In this document: positions 23,036 to 35,979 of the stretch, piece by piece
Layout: each line of letters opens with the position of its first letter
Numbering within the stretch: position 1 is the first letter of the stretch
NCBI GenBank assembly: GCA_902805475.1
Contig: CADCSX010000001.1
Coordinates: forward strand, 1,054,001-1,118,000
DNA length: 64,000 nt
Direction of reading: 5' to 3'
Source of the DNA: Entonaema liquescens
Taxonomy: Eukaryota > Ascomycota > Sordariomycetes > Xylariales > Xylariaceae
Notes under the pieces: generated by a model
Seen by the model: only the letters and a program-made list of their open reading frames with translations
Database searches by the model: none
Told to the model about the DNA's origin: nothing
Position numbers and translations under genes: made by a program

Positions 23036-25074
23036 TTATACATTGTCTTCAATCCATTCTTCAAGTCTTTCGACAAGAGTCTTTTTCAGCCCTTTCGAAT
23101 CAATCCCTCGATCGTTTAGGATCGGTCTTAAATCCGTCACAGTCAGCTTTGACAATGTGCCTTGTTCATATCTCTCCTTCAGTTGCGCGTTATTCATTCC
23201 TGCACCACTACTGCTGGCTTTTGTTGTTGTTGATTTAGGTTTTTTCGCTGCTGGTTTGGGCTCATCGTCATCCTCATCTATTTCCATCTCCCGCTTAATA
23301 GCTTTAGCATCTCTAACCATACCCAAAACATCGTCCGCCGTTTGTGACCATTCTTGGATATAAGCACCACATCGGTTATGAATCGCCTTGTACTTAGGGA
23401 TGGTGGCATCCTCTGGTTTCTCAGGTACCTCTTCCTCAAGTGCTAGGGCCTGAAGAATCTTGTAATGCCATTGAAGTGCGGGGTTGGGATATCTTGATGG
23501 GCTGTAGGTTGCAGTTGGCAGTTGCAGGTTCCCTATGATCTTGTTCATCGTGTCAGTCAACTGGTTCGTGGTTCGGACCAAGTTAACCTCGGGGCCCTCG
23601 CGTAGGTCGTCGGCATACGGGATCGGATAAAGCCATAAACCAGCTGGTATGTAATTTACGCCTGATTTGGGATCTGATTGCTCTTTGGAGGGAATGATAG
23701 CAACCAGCTGAGGATTTCCGTTTGTTCGAGCTATATGCCATGCAATGCCGATTTTCTTGGATTTTAATAACTTCTGCCACAATGCAGTAAAGACACGTGA
23801 GGATCCAACATATCCTTCTTCGCTTGGGAAGATAAAGACCGATTTTTTAATGGATGCCCAGAATCCAAGCTGTGATCTGTCTTTAAAGCCAATTATCCGG
23901 ATTATTGGACCACCAAATTGCTTAATCGACTTCTGCTCCTCTTCACTGAAATAGACATATTCATTGCCGAATTTATATGCTCTCTTAACTTCGCCTGACT
24001 GTACTGTTCTGGCGCTGTCTTCGGCGATATGAGCAGTTTCGCCAACAGCAATCTGTGCTCTCTCGCCGTCTAGCCAAACGTAACAAGTACGTGCAGGGAC
24101 CTGCTTTTGAATTATATTGTATCCCTTGACGGAAATCTGAAGTCCAGGGCCGAGCTCAAGCGGCATATTGCTAAAGTATGCTCGCTTTGGGGTCTGCTTA
24201 GAGTTGATGTTGGAAGTTAACGAACTTAAAAGAGTCTGACCGCTGCCGGATTTTGATGTGGAAACTCTTCCTAAATGTGCTTCCTCCACAACTGGATCCC
24301 GATATATGATATCCTAGACGGGGTTAGCAAACGATGATAATACTTAAGTTGAATAAGTGACTTACATCGTAGAACTTAGTGAAGTCAAACTTTTCGTCCT
24401 CACGAGTGATTGCAAAGAGATCTATGGTGACTCCAAGGTCGTACAGGTCCTTGGCAAGACATGCTGCGTTTTCTCTAAGCTCTTTGCTCTCCTTATGAGG
24501 ATCGTCGTTGTCCGTGATAATGAAAAGTCTTCGAGATCCAAAGTTCGGTGCCTTGGTGGTAAAGAGATTATTTACCAAGAAAAGCAGTCTCGCCATGACA
24601 ACCCCCTCACTGGACGGCGTTAGGATTTCGTCAACATCCTCCCCACCTTCGAGAAGATCTCTAAGGTTCTTCACGTCCTCAGCCGCGGGAATATCAAGGT
24701 CGGTATAGACATAACAGTGGGGATAAGGGGGGTTCTCCTCATCTCGATACTTTTTCTTTTCAGTCCCAAAGAGAACAATGCCCATCATATCCTTCGGGTT
24801 AGATATAATGCGCTGTTGCATCACCTGATATGCGCATTTCAGCGCCGCAAATACGGGAGGATCTTTGTCTGCTTTCTTGTCATTTGACTCAGGAGGCGGT
24901 CGCAACATCGAGTTACTGACATCGATAGCGAAAATGAGAGCATCTTTTTGGGCTTTGAAGTCCTAAATGAGAGTCAATTGGAAGAACTAGGATATATTTT
25001 AATGAAGAAAATACCTGTTCGCCAATCTCATCTTCCTCTTCTTCCTCCTCCTGTTTCTTATAATAGTCTGCCAT
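23036..25074 (-). CDS. ku70: Ku70 subunit of the Ku DNA end-binding complex
   Basis: Ku70 pairs with Ku80 to bind double-strand ends for non-homologous end joining and to protect telomeres. Exon 1 is 25074-25015 (20 codons, acidic MADYYKKQEEEEEEDEIGEQ), the intron 25014-24963 (52 nt), exon 2 24962-24366, the intron 24365-24314 (52 nt), and exon 3 24313-23036, giving 644 residues. The N-terminal von Willebrand-like domain starts ALIFAIDVSNSM. The Ku core ring follows (for example RTCYVWLDGE and PAGLWLYPIPYADD). A C-terminal SAP DNA-binding motif lies in KLTVTDLRPILNDRGIDSKG to the end, after a basic KKPKSTTTK linker. The length is normal and no defects are seen. Its promoter side is unusual: the AT-rich block begins only about 200 bp upstream of the start codon. 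Confidence 0.97.
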
Positions 25075-27828
25075 GTTAGGTGGTGGGGTATTTATCCCTA
25101 TTTAGTTTCGCAGGAGAAAAGTTCACGTATAATTCAGGCAGATTTAATGAGAATATGGTTTTATATAAGCATCCGATGGTAAGGATAGATTACGAAACCT
25201 AAGAGGATGTTATATTCGATAAGTTAGCTTTTGCTTATGGCACGTACCACCTTAGCACATAAATAAGCAAATTTGTGTTTTAATTATAAAGCGATCCCCA
25301 TTATAATTTAAACAAATTAACGTAAATTTTAATATTAATAAATTATCGAATATTTATTATTTCGAATTTATTAAATTTCATTTATTTATATAATTTTAAA
25401 AATTTATAATAATGGAATATTATAAATTTTTTTAATGTTAATTTTTTTTTTATATATTTTAATTTTAATTTTACGAAAATAATAAACTTTAAAATTTAAA
25501 TTTTAAAAATAAAAAAAGTTTTAAATTTATTAATTTTTATTTTATTATTAATTAAAATTTATTATTAATTAATTAAAAAAGTTTAAAATTTATATATAAA
25601 TTTTAAAATAATATATTATTTTTTAATATTATTTAAATTTATTATATAATTAATTTAATATATATATTTTATAATAATTATTTTAATAAATTTTTACTTT
25701 TTTATTATTAATAATTAATTCGTTTTTTTATTATTAAATTAAATTATTTTTATAAATTTTATTTAAATTAAATATAATTAATAAATGTTATTTATTTATA
25801 CGAAAATTTTTAATTAAACTTTTAAAATTACTTTAATAACGTTTAAAACTTTTTGCGAGTAAATTAATAATAAATTAAAAACTATTATTAATAATTTAAA
25901 AAAAAAAATTTTTACGTAAATAATTATTTTATTATAATAATATTTTAATATTAAAATAATTTATAAATAAATTAAAAATAAATATAAATATTTATAAAAT
26001 AAAATTATTATTTAATTTCGTTTATTAAATTATATTAATTTTAATTAATTTAATAATATTAATTTAATAATTATTAAAATTTATAAATAAAATTTATATT
26101 TTATTATAAATATATTTATATATATATTTAATATTAAAATAATTAATTTAATATATATAAATTTATTTTAAAATAAAATCGTTTTATTTAAAGTTTTTAA
26201 AATATTATAAATTAATAAAAAATGTGTTTTTTAATAAAATTAAAATTTTAAATAATTTAATTATTAAATTAAAAATTATTATTGTAATTTTTATCGATAA
26301 TATTAACAATTTAATTATTATTGTTATAAATTATAATATTAATAATTTTTTTATTAACTTTAATAATAAATTATTTTCTATTAAAAAAATATTCGAAATA
26401 TATTATAAAAAACGTAAAAACATTACGAAATATAATAATATTTTATATTTATTTTAAATTATATGTTGAAAAATAAAAAATATTAATAATATTTTAATAA
26501 AAAAAAGTTTAAAATAAATAATTATTTTACTTATAACGGTTAAAAAAATCTTAATTAAAAAAAAAAAAATTATTATAAAATATTAAAAATATTAAATTAA
26601 ATATATTTAAATAAAATTAATTAAAAAACTATATTACGTATAATTAATATTTAAATAAAAAAAATAAATTAATTACGGTTTTTATTAATTTAAATAATAC
26701 GTTTTATTTAATTTAATTAAAACGTTTTAACGAAAAAATTAATTAAATTAAAAATAATAATAAATTATTTAATTATTTAAAAATAATATATAACGTTAAT
26801 GATAATGTAAAAATTTATAAATTTAATAATTATAATTTCGAAAATAATATTAAAACGGTTTTAAGAAATAATAACGAGTTTTAAAAGTTATTTTAAATTT
26901 TAATTATATTTAAATTTTTTTTTATTTACTTTATATTTATTTCGTTATAACATTAAATTAATATTTAAAATTTAAATTTTTTAATAATTATAATAACGTT
27001 TTTTAAATATATGAAAATAATACATTATATGTAATTTTATACCGTTATATAAATAAATACGTTTTATATAAAATTTATTAATAAATTTATTAATTTTTAA
27101 TAATTTTAAATATAAAAAAAAATTAAATTTACAATTTTTTTATTTTAAAAAAGTAAATATTATATTTAATATAAAATATAAGTTTTATCCATTATTTTAT
27201 TATTATATTAAATTAATAATAATTATTTAATTATATTTTAAAGTATTTTTTTAATTAAATATTTAATATACATTTTTTATATTTTATTAATTTTTTATTT
27301 TCGTATTTTATTTATTTATAAATTTATTTTTTTTTATTTTTTAAAATTTATAAAATTATTATTAAAGTAATTATTATTAATATAATTATTAAAATTAATA
27401 TTTATTTATTATTAAAAATTAATTTTGTTATAATTAAAAAAAAATTATAAAAATTTATTATTATATATATTAATTTAATATAAATTTTAATTTTAAATTA
27501 AAATTTTTTTATAAAAATTATAAAAATGATTTTTTAATATTTAAAAGTTTTTTTAATAACGTTTTTTAATTAATTATATTTTAAATTATATAATTTTTTA
27601 ATAATTATAAATTTTAATTAATTAAATATTAAATTTAAGGATTTTTGATTTTTCATAACGTAATATTGCGAAAAATTAATAATAATTTATTAAAAATAAA
27701 TAATTATAATATTTAGAAGGTTGCGATAACCTTGTATTGCAATTGTAATGGCGGCACTATTTAAAAATATTAACGTTAAAATAGTGGTAAAAATTCTAAC
27801 GTATAATATATCTAAACTAATTATAATA

Positions 27829-27830
<2 letters not shown>

Positions 27831-27863
<33 letters not shown>
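27831..27863. repeat. (TAA)11 microsatellite
   Basis: 33-nt perfect TAA tract marking the left side of the strand-skewed segment. Confidence 0.9.
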
Positions 27864-27867
<4 letters not shown>

Positions 27868-30800
27868 TTAAAAAAAAAATAAATAAATAAAAAAAAATAT
27901 AAAAAAATAATTATAATATTATTTAAAATATTAATAAATTTAATATATAAAAAAAATAAAGTAAAAATTAATAAATTAAAAACGTAAATTATTAAAATAA
28001 TAAAAAAAGAAATATAATGTTTATATATTACTTAAAAAACAGAAACAAAATAATAATATATTAAATTAATTATATTTAAAAATATAAAAAAAAAAATAAA
28101 AAAAATAAAAATAAAAATTTTAAAAAAAATAAATATTATTAAAACCTTTTAAAATCTATAAATAACAAAATAATTATAAATAAATATAATAATTATGGAC
28201 AATTAAACCTAAAATAATATAATAACAATTTTATTATAAAAAATAAAAGAAATTATTATTAAAAAAAATTTAACGAACTTAAAAATAATTAAAAAAATAT
28301 TAAAAAAAATAATAAAAATAATTAATTAAGTTTTAAGAAAGTAAGAAATAATAGTAATGCGTAAGCTTTAAAACAAAATTATTACAATTATATTTTAAAA
28401 AGGCATAAAAATTTATAAATAAAAAAAATAAAAATAGATAAAAAAAATCTTTAAAAATTAAATTATAAACATTAACCAATCCTTTACCTTTATAGTAAAA
28501 AATTTTAAAGTAAATAAGTTATAAAATGCGTATATTAATTTTAAAAAATTATTAATAAATATTAAAATAAAAAATTATTAAAATATTAAAAACTTAAAAT
28601 TAATATATTATAAAAAAAAAAAAATTAAATATATAATGTTAATTGTAAAAATAATTTCATTAAAAACAATAAAAACTTTATATAATAATAAATTATTTTA
28701 AAAAATAAAACTTTTTTAATATAAACTTTTTATAAGAAATATAAAAATAAAATAATATTATAAATATTACAATTTTAATTATATAATAAAATATTATAAA
28801 TAATAAGTAAAATATAATAAATACGTAAAGGTAACGTATAAAAAAAAAAATAAAACTATATAAAGAAAATTAAATATAAAAATTATAATAATTTTTACCC
28901 GATTTAAAATAAAAACTATAATAAAATAAAGAAAGTAAAAAAGAAAGTAAAAAAAATATATATATATAAACCATAATAATTTAAAAAAAAAAAAAGATTC
29001 GGATATTTTTTAAACATAATTTATATCATTTACAATAGCTTTACGTTTGTAGCACTTAAAAAAATAAAAAAAAAAAACCTTCTAAAAAATAAATCAAATA
29101 ATGTCACAAACTTAAAACCGTTTTTTTAACCTTAAAAACGCTTAAAAAAAAAGATTTAAAAAAACGGTATATATAGTAAATATATTAAAAATAATATATA
29201 TTTTTTTAACATTATTCTTAATATTAATAATAATATTTAAAACTAAATTAGCTTTACTTAAATAAATAATTCATATATAAAAATAAAATAATATATAATT
29301 TTTTAAAAACATATAATAATAAAAATAAAAATAATATATTAAAATATAATATAAAATAATAAAATATTATTTTAAATTTTAAAAATACGAAACAACTTAA
29401 ATTTGGTTATAATATAAAAATTATAATTTATAAAAAAAAAATTATATAACTTGTTAATTAATAATTATAAAATGATATAAAGTGGATTAAAATATATTAT
29501 ATTATATATAATTAAAATTATAAATAATATAAAATAAATAAATAAAATAAAACATAATTAAATAATATGTAAATTATGTACCGAACGTGAAATAGTAATA
29601 ATATAAAATATTTATATAAAATTGGAAAAAATAATGAAATATAACTTTTTTTTAAAAATAAATAGTAAAAAAAGAAATAGGAAATATATTATAATAAGGA
29701 ATTTTAATATGTATTATCCCATTTAGGATAAAAAAAATAAAATAATAAGCAATTTAAATACTTTATTAAATTTAATGGAATAATGGTAATTAAGTTTAAT
29801 TATAATAAAGGATTAATTTATAAAAATGATAAAAAATTAAAAGGATTTAACGATTAATTTAACATAAGTAAATATAAAAATATTATATATAATGTTTCGA
29901 AAATTAAATTAAATAAGATCAAATTATAAAATATAATTAATTAAAATTACTGTAAAAAATATCCGGGATAAATTTTATAAATTTTATAGAAAACGTAAAA
30001 AATAAATATAAAAAAACTTTAATTTAATAATAATAAAAATAAAAATAGAGAAATTATTAATATTAAAATTTTTTTTAAATTTTAAGGAATTAGATTTTTA
30101 TATTAATTATATAATAAAAAAATTTTAAAAAATAATAAATTTAATAATATTAAAATAAAAAGTAATTTTATTTATAATGGTTAAATAATGGATTAAATAA
30201 GTTATTAAAATAAAAAAAGAAATTTTATATAAAAAAAAAAAATAATAAAATATAAGGATAATATAAGATTAGGAACGAAATATTAATATAATAAAAACGT
30301 ATTATAAGATAATATAAAAAATAAAAAGGACCTAATAATGGAAAATAATAATAAAAATGTTAAAAGATAATAAATTCTTATCAAAATTAAAAAAATAAAT
30401 TTAATTTAAGAATTAATAAATTAATATAAAAGATAAAACTATTTTAATATTAAAAAAAAATACAAATAAATAATTATAAGTAATTATTTATATATAAAAA
30501 ATAAATATATTTTAAATAAAATTTTTCTTAAATCTAAATTTAAATTTAATAAATATAATTTTTAATAAGATATTTAATAAAAAATTTATAATTAATAATT
30601 ATATAAGATAAAAAATAATCAAAAATATACTAGTAATTATAAAAAAATAAAAAACCTTAAAAAAAAATAAAATATTAATAAAATTTTTATATAAATATAA
30701 TAAATTATTATTTAAAACCATTATAATAATAATAATAAATAACTTTTATTATAAATATTATTTAGCAAAGTTTTACACAATAATAATTATTATATTATTT

Positions 30801-33800
30801 AAATTAAAAAAAATTAAAAAAAAAAAAACATTTTTAAATATATATAAATTAATAGTATTATTAAATACTTTAAAAAAAATAATAAAAAAAATAATAATAT
30901 TATAAATAATGTTTATAATAAAAATAAATAATATTTTCCCCGAAAGATAAATAAGTAATAAAAAATATAAATTAATAAAAATAATTATTAAAATAATAAT
31001 AAAAATAATATATTTAATATAAAAAAATGGAATAAAAACATTATTATTATAATTTAATATAATAAAGATATTTAATTATATTATCTTAAAAAGATTATTA
31101 TATATCTTTAAAAAAAAAAAATTCTTTAAATAAGTAATAAAATGGATTAAAAATTATTTAAAAAATAAAAAAATATAATTAACGTTTAAAGGTAAACTTA
31201 ATTTAAAAATAAGTTTTTAAATAAATATCTTATAAAAATCCCTACTATTTTTTATTTTATTTATTTTATATATATTAATATTTTATAAAGAATTAAAAAA
31301 AAATAAAATATTTATAATTAACTTCATAAATAATATAAATTTAATAATAATAAACTTAAATATTAAAAAAAATTATAAAAAATTAAAAAATGTATATTTT
31401 AAATACATTTAATAAATAAAATAATATAAAATAACTTTTATTTTTTAAAAAAATAAATTAATATATTTTATTAAAGCATATAAATTAAATAAAAATATAA
31501 TATAATTAAAAAACATAATAATAAAATTAATAAAAAGTATAAAATTTTTAAAAATTTAATTAAATAAAAAATTAAAATAAATAAAATATTTAAAAATAAT
31601 TAAAACAAAAATAAAAAAATAATAATACACTTTTTTAAAGTTAATAATATTTATATAAGGATATAATTTTTTAAAAATAAAAAAAATATATATAAAAGTT
31701 ATAAAAAATATTATAATATATAAAATAATTATATAATATATATTAAATAAAAGAAATAAAATAAACAAAATAATAATAAAATTAAAAAAAATATAATTAA
31801 TTTATTTTTAGAAAATAATAAAAATATATAAAATAATATTAGTTAAATATATAAAAAACGAAATAAAATATCTTTCATTAAGCTTATATTTAAATAAAAA
31901 AGTAATTAAATTTAAAAAGAAAAACAATAACAAAAATAATTTTATAAAAAGGATAAAAAAAAAATTTAAAAATAACTCTAAAAATTACAAACGTAAAATT
32001 AAAATCTAACAAAAAAAAAACGGAATAAACCACAAAGCTTCCCTATTATTACCCCGGCAAAAAAATCGAAAAAAAATTTATATGCAAAACAAAAATAAAT
32101 TAAATTATAAAAAAGAAATAATTTTTTAAAAGAAATAATATTATAAATATAAAAAACAAAATAAGACCAAAAATATATTTAAAATATAATTACATTAAAA
32201 TTTTTACTAAAAAATAAATAATTAAAAAAAATTTATTAATTGTTAAAAAAATATAAAATTTTAATATTAATTTAAACGCGTATAAAAAAAATAAAATTAA
32301 AAATATTTTTATTTAAATAAAAAGTATTAAAAGTGAAGATGTTGTAATACTAATATAGGTAAAAGGAAATAATATATTATATAATAATAAAATATATAAA
32401 ATTTATAATTTAAAAGGAAAAATTATATAATAAATTAATACTGAAAATGTTTAAATTATAATATAATTATAAAAAAATTATAAAAGATAATAAAAAAATA
32501 AATTAAATCATATAATAATTTTTAAAATTAAAAATATTACTAATATATAAATTAATAATTAATTTAATAAGAAAAAAAAAAATTTAAAAACTTAAATTTA
32601 AAAAAATTTTAATAAAATTTTAATAAATATAAATAAAAAAAAATATATATAAAGTTATTATAATAAAATTGTAAAAGCGAATTAATTACAATTTTTTTAT
32701 ATTAAATATAACCTATTACTTAATTTTAAAAAAATTACCATTATTATTAAATAATTTATCAATAATAAAAGAAATGTTACTTTTAAAAAGATTATTATCC
32801 CTTTTAACCTCGGAATTATTAAAAGATTTTTCGATATTATTGTTTTTATTATCGTTATTAATATTTTTAATAACTTTAAAACCTTTAAAAACCTTAATAA
32901 TTTTAATTTTAACTTCTTTATTTTTTTTATCAAATTCTTTATTTAACTCATTAAAAAATATATTACCTAACTCCTTTTTTTTAAAGTTATAAAGCTTAAA
33001 GGATTTAAAGTAAATAAGAAGTTTTTTAAAAAGAAAAAAATATTAAATTATAATAATATAAATATGTTTTTTATTAAATTCCTTAATAAATATAATAAAA
33101 ACCTTATAATAAAATATATGTTTTATAACAGTTTATTAAGTAAATCCACAATTTTTAAATAAAAATTAAGATAAAAAGGTAATTATTTATTTAAAAATTT
33201 AAAATAAAAAATTAATAATAATAAAAAAGAAAAATAAATAAATAAAGAATAACAAAAACTAACTTTATTATAATTAAAATAAAAATATAAATTAAAAATT
33301 ATATTATGTTAATATTATAATTAAATATAATATTAATTATAATTTAAGTAATTAATAATTTTAAAATTATATTATTTTACAATTATAATAAATCCGTAAA
33401 TAAATTATTTTATAATAATTATAAAATGTAACCGAATTACATCCAAAATTTAATAACGGAAAAGTACTACTTTAAAACAAAAACTAAAAAACACCTAACT
33501 TTAAATATTATCGAAAAAAATTAAAAAAGAAATTACAAAACATATTAAAACTTTAAAATTTCTAATTATTCTACCTATTTTTTAAAAATATAATTAATAT
33601 AAATAAATTTATAAAAAATATAAAAAAAATATATTAAAACATATTCCGTAATAATTTTAATATAATAATAATAAATATATTAATTAAAAGAAATTATTAA
33701 ATAATTAAAACAAAAAAGAAAACTTAAATTATAATTATATTAAAAATAAATTAAATAAAAATAAAATATATAAAAATAATAATAATAATAATAATTAAAA

Positions 33801-34461
33801 TATTTAAAAAATATATAATCCCGGGATATAATAAGTTTATTATTAAATTTACTATTATTATTGTAATAAAAAAGTTAATAATAAAATATAATAATAAATA
33901 AAAAATTAAAAATATAGAATTTAAATAAAAATTAATTTAAATAAAAAAAATAATAAAATTAAAAAGAAAATATTAAAAAAAAAAAAGAAAAAATAATAAT
34001 TTTATAACATGTGTTAAATAAGATTATATTTATTAAAAGCGTCATTATTATATATTATTAATAAAATAATTATTATACTTTGTATAAAAAATAAAATAAA
34101 AATAAAATTATTTATAATTTAATAAAAAATAATATATTAAAAAAAATAAAGAAAATTGTTTAATAAAAATAATAAAATAATTATTAAATAAAATATAAAA
34201 ATATAATGAAGATAAGTTATATAAAAACGATAAAAATAACTTTATATAACCAAATATACTATTTAATTTATTAAAATAATAAAATCTTAATAAAATATAA
34301 TAATATATAATATAGGTATATAATAAAGATTAAAAATAAATGGAAACGGGTTAAATTTTCTCTAATAAAAGTATAGTTTTTATTTAAAAATTTACCAAAA
34401 AGTAACACTAATAATACTTTAACCGCAATAAGCTAAATATGTAAGCGTAACGGAGTAAAAA

Positions 34462-34482
34462 TAATAATAATAATAATAATAA
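34462..34482. repeat. (TAA)7 microsatellite
   Basis: 21-nt perfect TAA tract, in the same orientation as the left one, marking the point where the A-skew ends. Confidence 0.9.
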
Positions 34483-35575
34483 TTAAATATTATTTTTTAA
34501 AAATAATAACATATTTTATAAAATAATATAAATAATTTTTTATTATTTATAAATTTAATATTTTTTAAAAAATATTTATTTTTAAATATTATAAAATCAT
34601 TAATATTAATAACTTTATTAAATATTTTAATATTATTAATTAAATTTTCTTAATTAGTTAAAATGTATGTAAATGTTTTATTAAAATTATATATAATTAA
34701 TATATTTATAAATATAAAATTTTTATAATTTTATTAATTATTTTTATTATTTAAAATTTATATAATAAAATAAAATCCATTAATAACGTTAATTATGTTA
34801 TTAAATTATAAATAAAATTTAACATTATTAATAATATTTTTATATATAATTAATTTATTAAAAAATTTAATAAATAATTTAATAAATATAATAAAATAAT
34901 TTAAATATTCGTAAATAAAATAATAAATAAATTATATAAATTAATTAAATATATTATTAATAATACGAATTAAAATTTTTTAAATAATATAATAAAAAAA
35001 ATAATAAATTTCTCATTAATAAAAACTTGTATATTTTTTAAATATATATAAAAAAAAAGTTAATTTTTTAAAACGTAATATATAATTTTATATATACATA
35101 TAATACGTTTAAATCGATTATTATTTAAATTAAAAAAACTTTTAATATAATAAAAATTTAAAAAAAAATTTATATATATTTTAAATTATTTAAAACTCGT
35201 AATTAAAATTAATATTACCGTAATAATTAATAATATAATATTTCGTTATAAATTTTTTTAAAATCGTTATTTAAATATTTTATTTATTTTTAATTTAATT
35301 TAAATATATATAATATAAATATATTAATTTAAATAAATATAAATTAAAAAAAAATATAATTACAAAATTTAATATTAAAAAATATTTTTTAAAATATTTT
35401 TAATTTTTTTAAATTTTTAAATAAAATCATCGAACTTTATTAAATATAATAATAAATATTATAAAACCATATATTAATTAAATTTTAATAAAAATAAATT
35501 AATTAATATTTTTTAAACACATTATTAATGTTTATGCTTAACTTTTATAAGTTTTTTTAAACTTATCGAACCTAA

Positions 35576-35979
35576 TACCTTTTAAAGTACATTAACTTAG
35601 GCAGACATCGCGCTTAAACGCGTATGATGTTAAAGGGATTTTTATGAAGTAATCGCGTTGTCAGGTGATTTTAAAGAAGCCTGTACCTCACGGTACTTAG
35701 GTACTTCTATCTCTAGCTCTTGCTAGGCAATTGAGCACGTTTCATTGGGTTTTCGAACAGCACTAATATTCAGAGCCCTGCAATCGGACACTCGGGCCCG
35801 GTCTCTCGGAGAGCCGGGTCCGAGCATGCTGTCATTGATTGGTGAACTTTTTCGAGAGGCGATTCCACTAATTCGTATTTATCTGTCCTGTTAGTACCTA
35901 TGTCTTCCAAATGATTTCGAGAACCAATTCCTAGCCCTTCTGCTGACGAATTGTCGTAAAGCGATAAGGCTCGCGCAGC
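35576..35979. promoter_or_regulatory. 5' flank of ferrochelatase
   Basis: About 400 bp of normal-composition DNA between the AT block and the ferrochelatase ATG, presumably its promoter and 5' leader. No specific site is recognised. Confidence 0.4.

Larger units (their letters stand above)
27831..34482 (+). mobile_element. Strand-skewed, degenerate element inside the AT block
   Basis: Between two (TAA)n tracts the + strand becomes strongly A-rich, whereas the outer flanks have balanced A and T. This stretch also keeps more C and G outside CpG. The size of about 6.6 kb suits a LINE or an LTR element. An A-rich sense strand and a 3' (TAA)n tail would fit a + strand non-LTR retrotransposon. No reverse transcriptase motif can be read because the codons are destroyed, so the class remains open. 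A second possibility is a separate insertion mutated more weakly than its surroundings. Confidence 0.45.
25271..35575. repeat. 10 kb A+T block with RIP-like composition
   Basis: From about 25271 to 35575 the sequence is almost wholly A and T, with sharp edges on both sides against normal genic DNA. In the outer parts (to about 27700 and from about 34490) most remaining C and G occur as CpG, and CpA/TpG is nearly absent. This is what repeat-induced point mutation leaves, since it turns CpA into TpA on both strands. No real gene survives; the open frames here encode only Ile/Asn/Lys/Phe/Leu-rich strings. No mitochondrial or rRNA gene is recognisable. Lineage as a transposon-derived isochore is an inference; composition was judged by eye, not computed. 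Confidence 0.85.

Noticed and set aside
26224..32992. Open frames of 70-80 codons inside the AT block (26224-26457, 31556-31768, 32697-32933, 32774-32992)
   Set aside because: Composition is only Ile/Asn/Lys/Phe/Leu from A+T-rich triplets, with no motif and no start context.
25271..35575. Centromere, mitochondrial insertion, or A+T-rich plasmid
   Set aside because: Only about 10 kb between housekeeping genes, no mitochondrial or plasmid gene is readable, and CpA/TpG loss with CpG retention fits RIP better.
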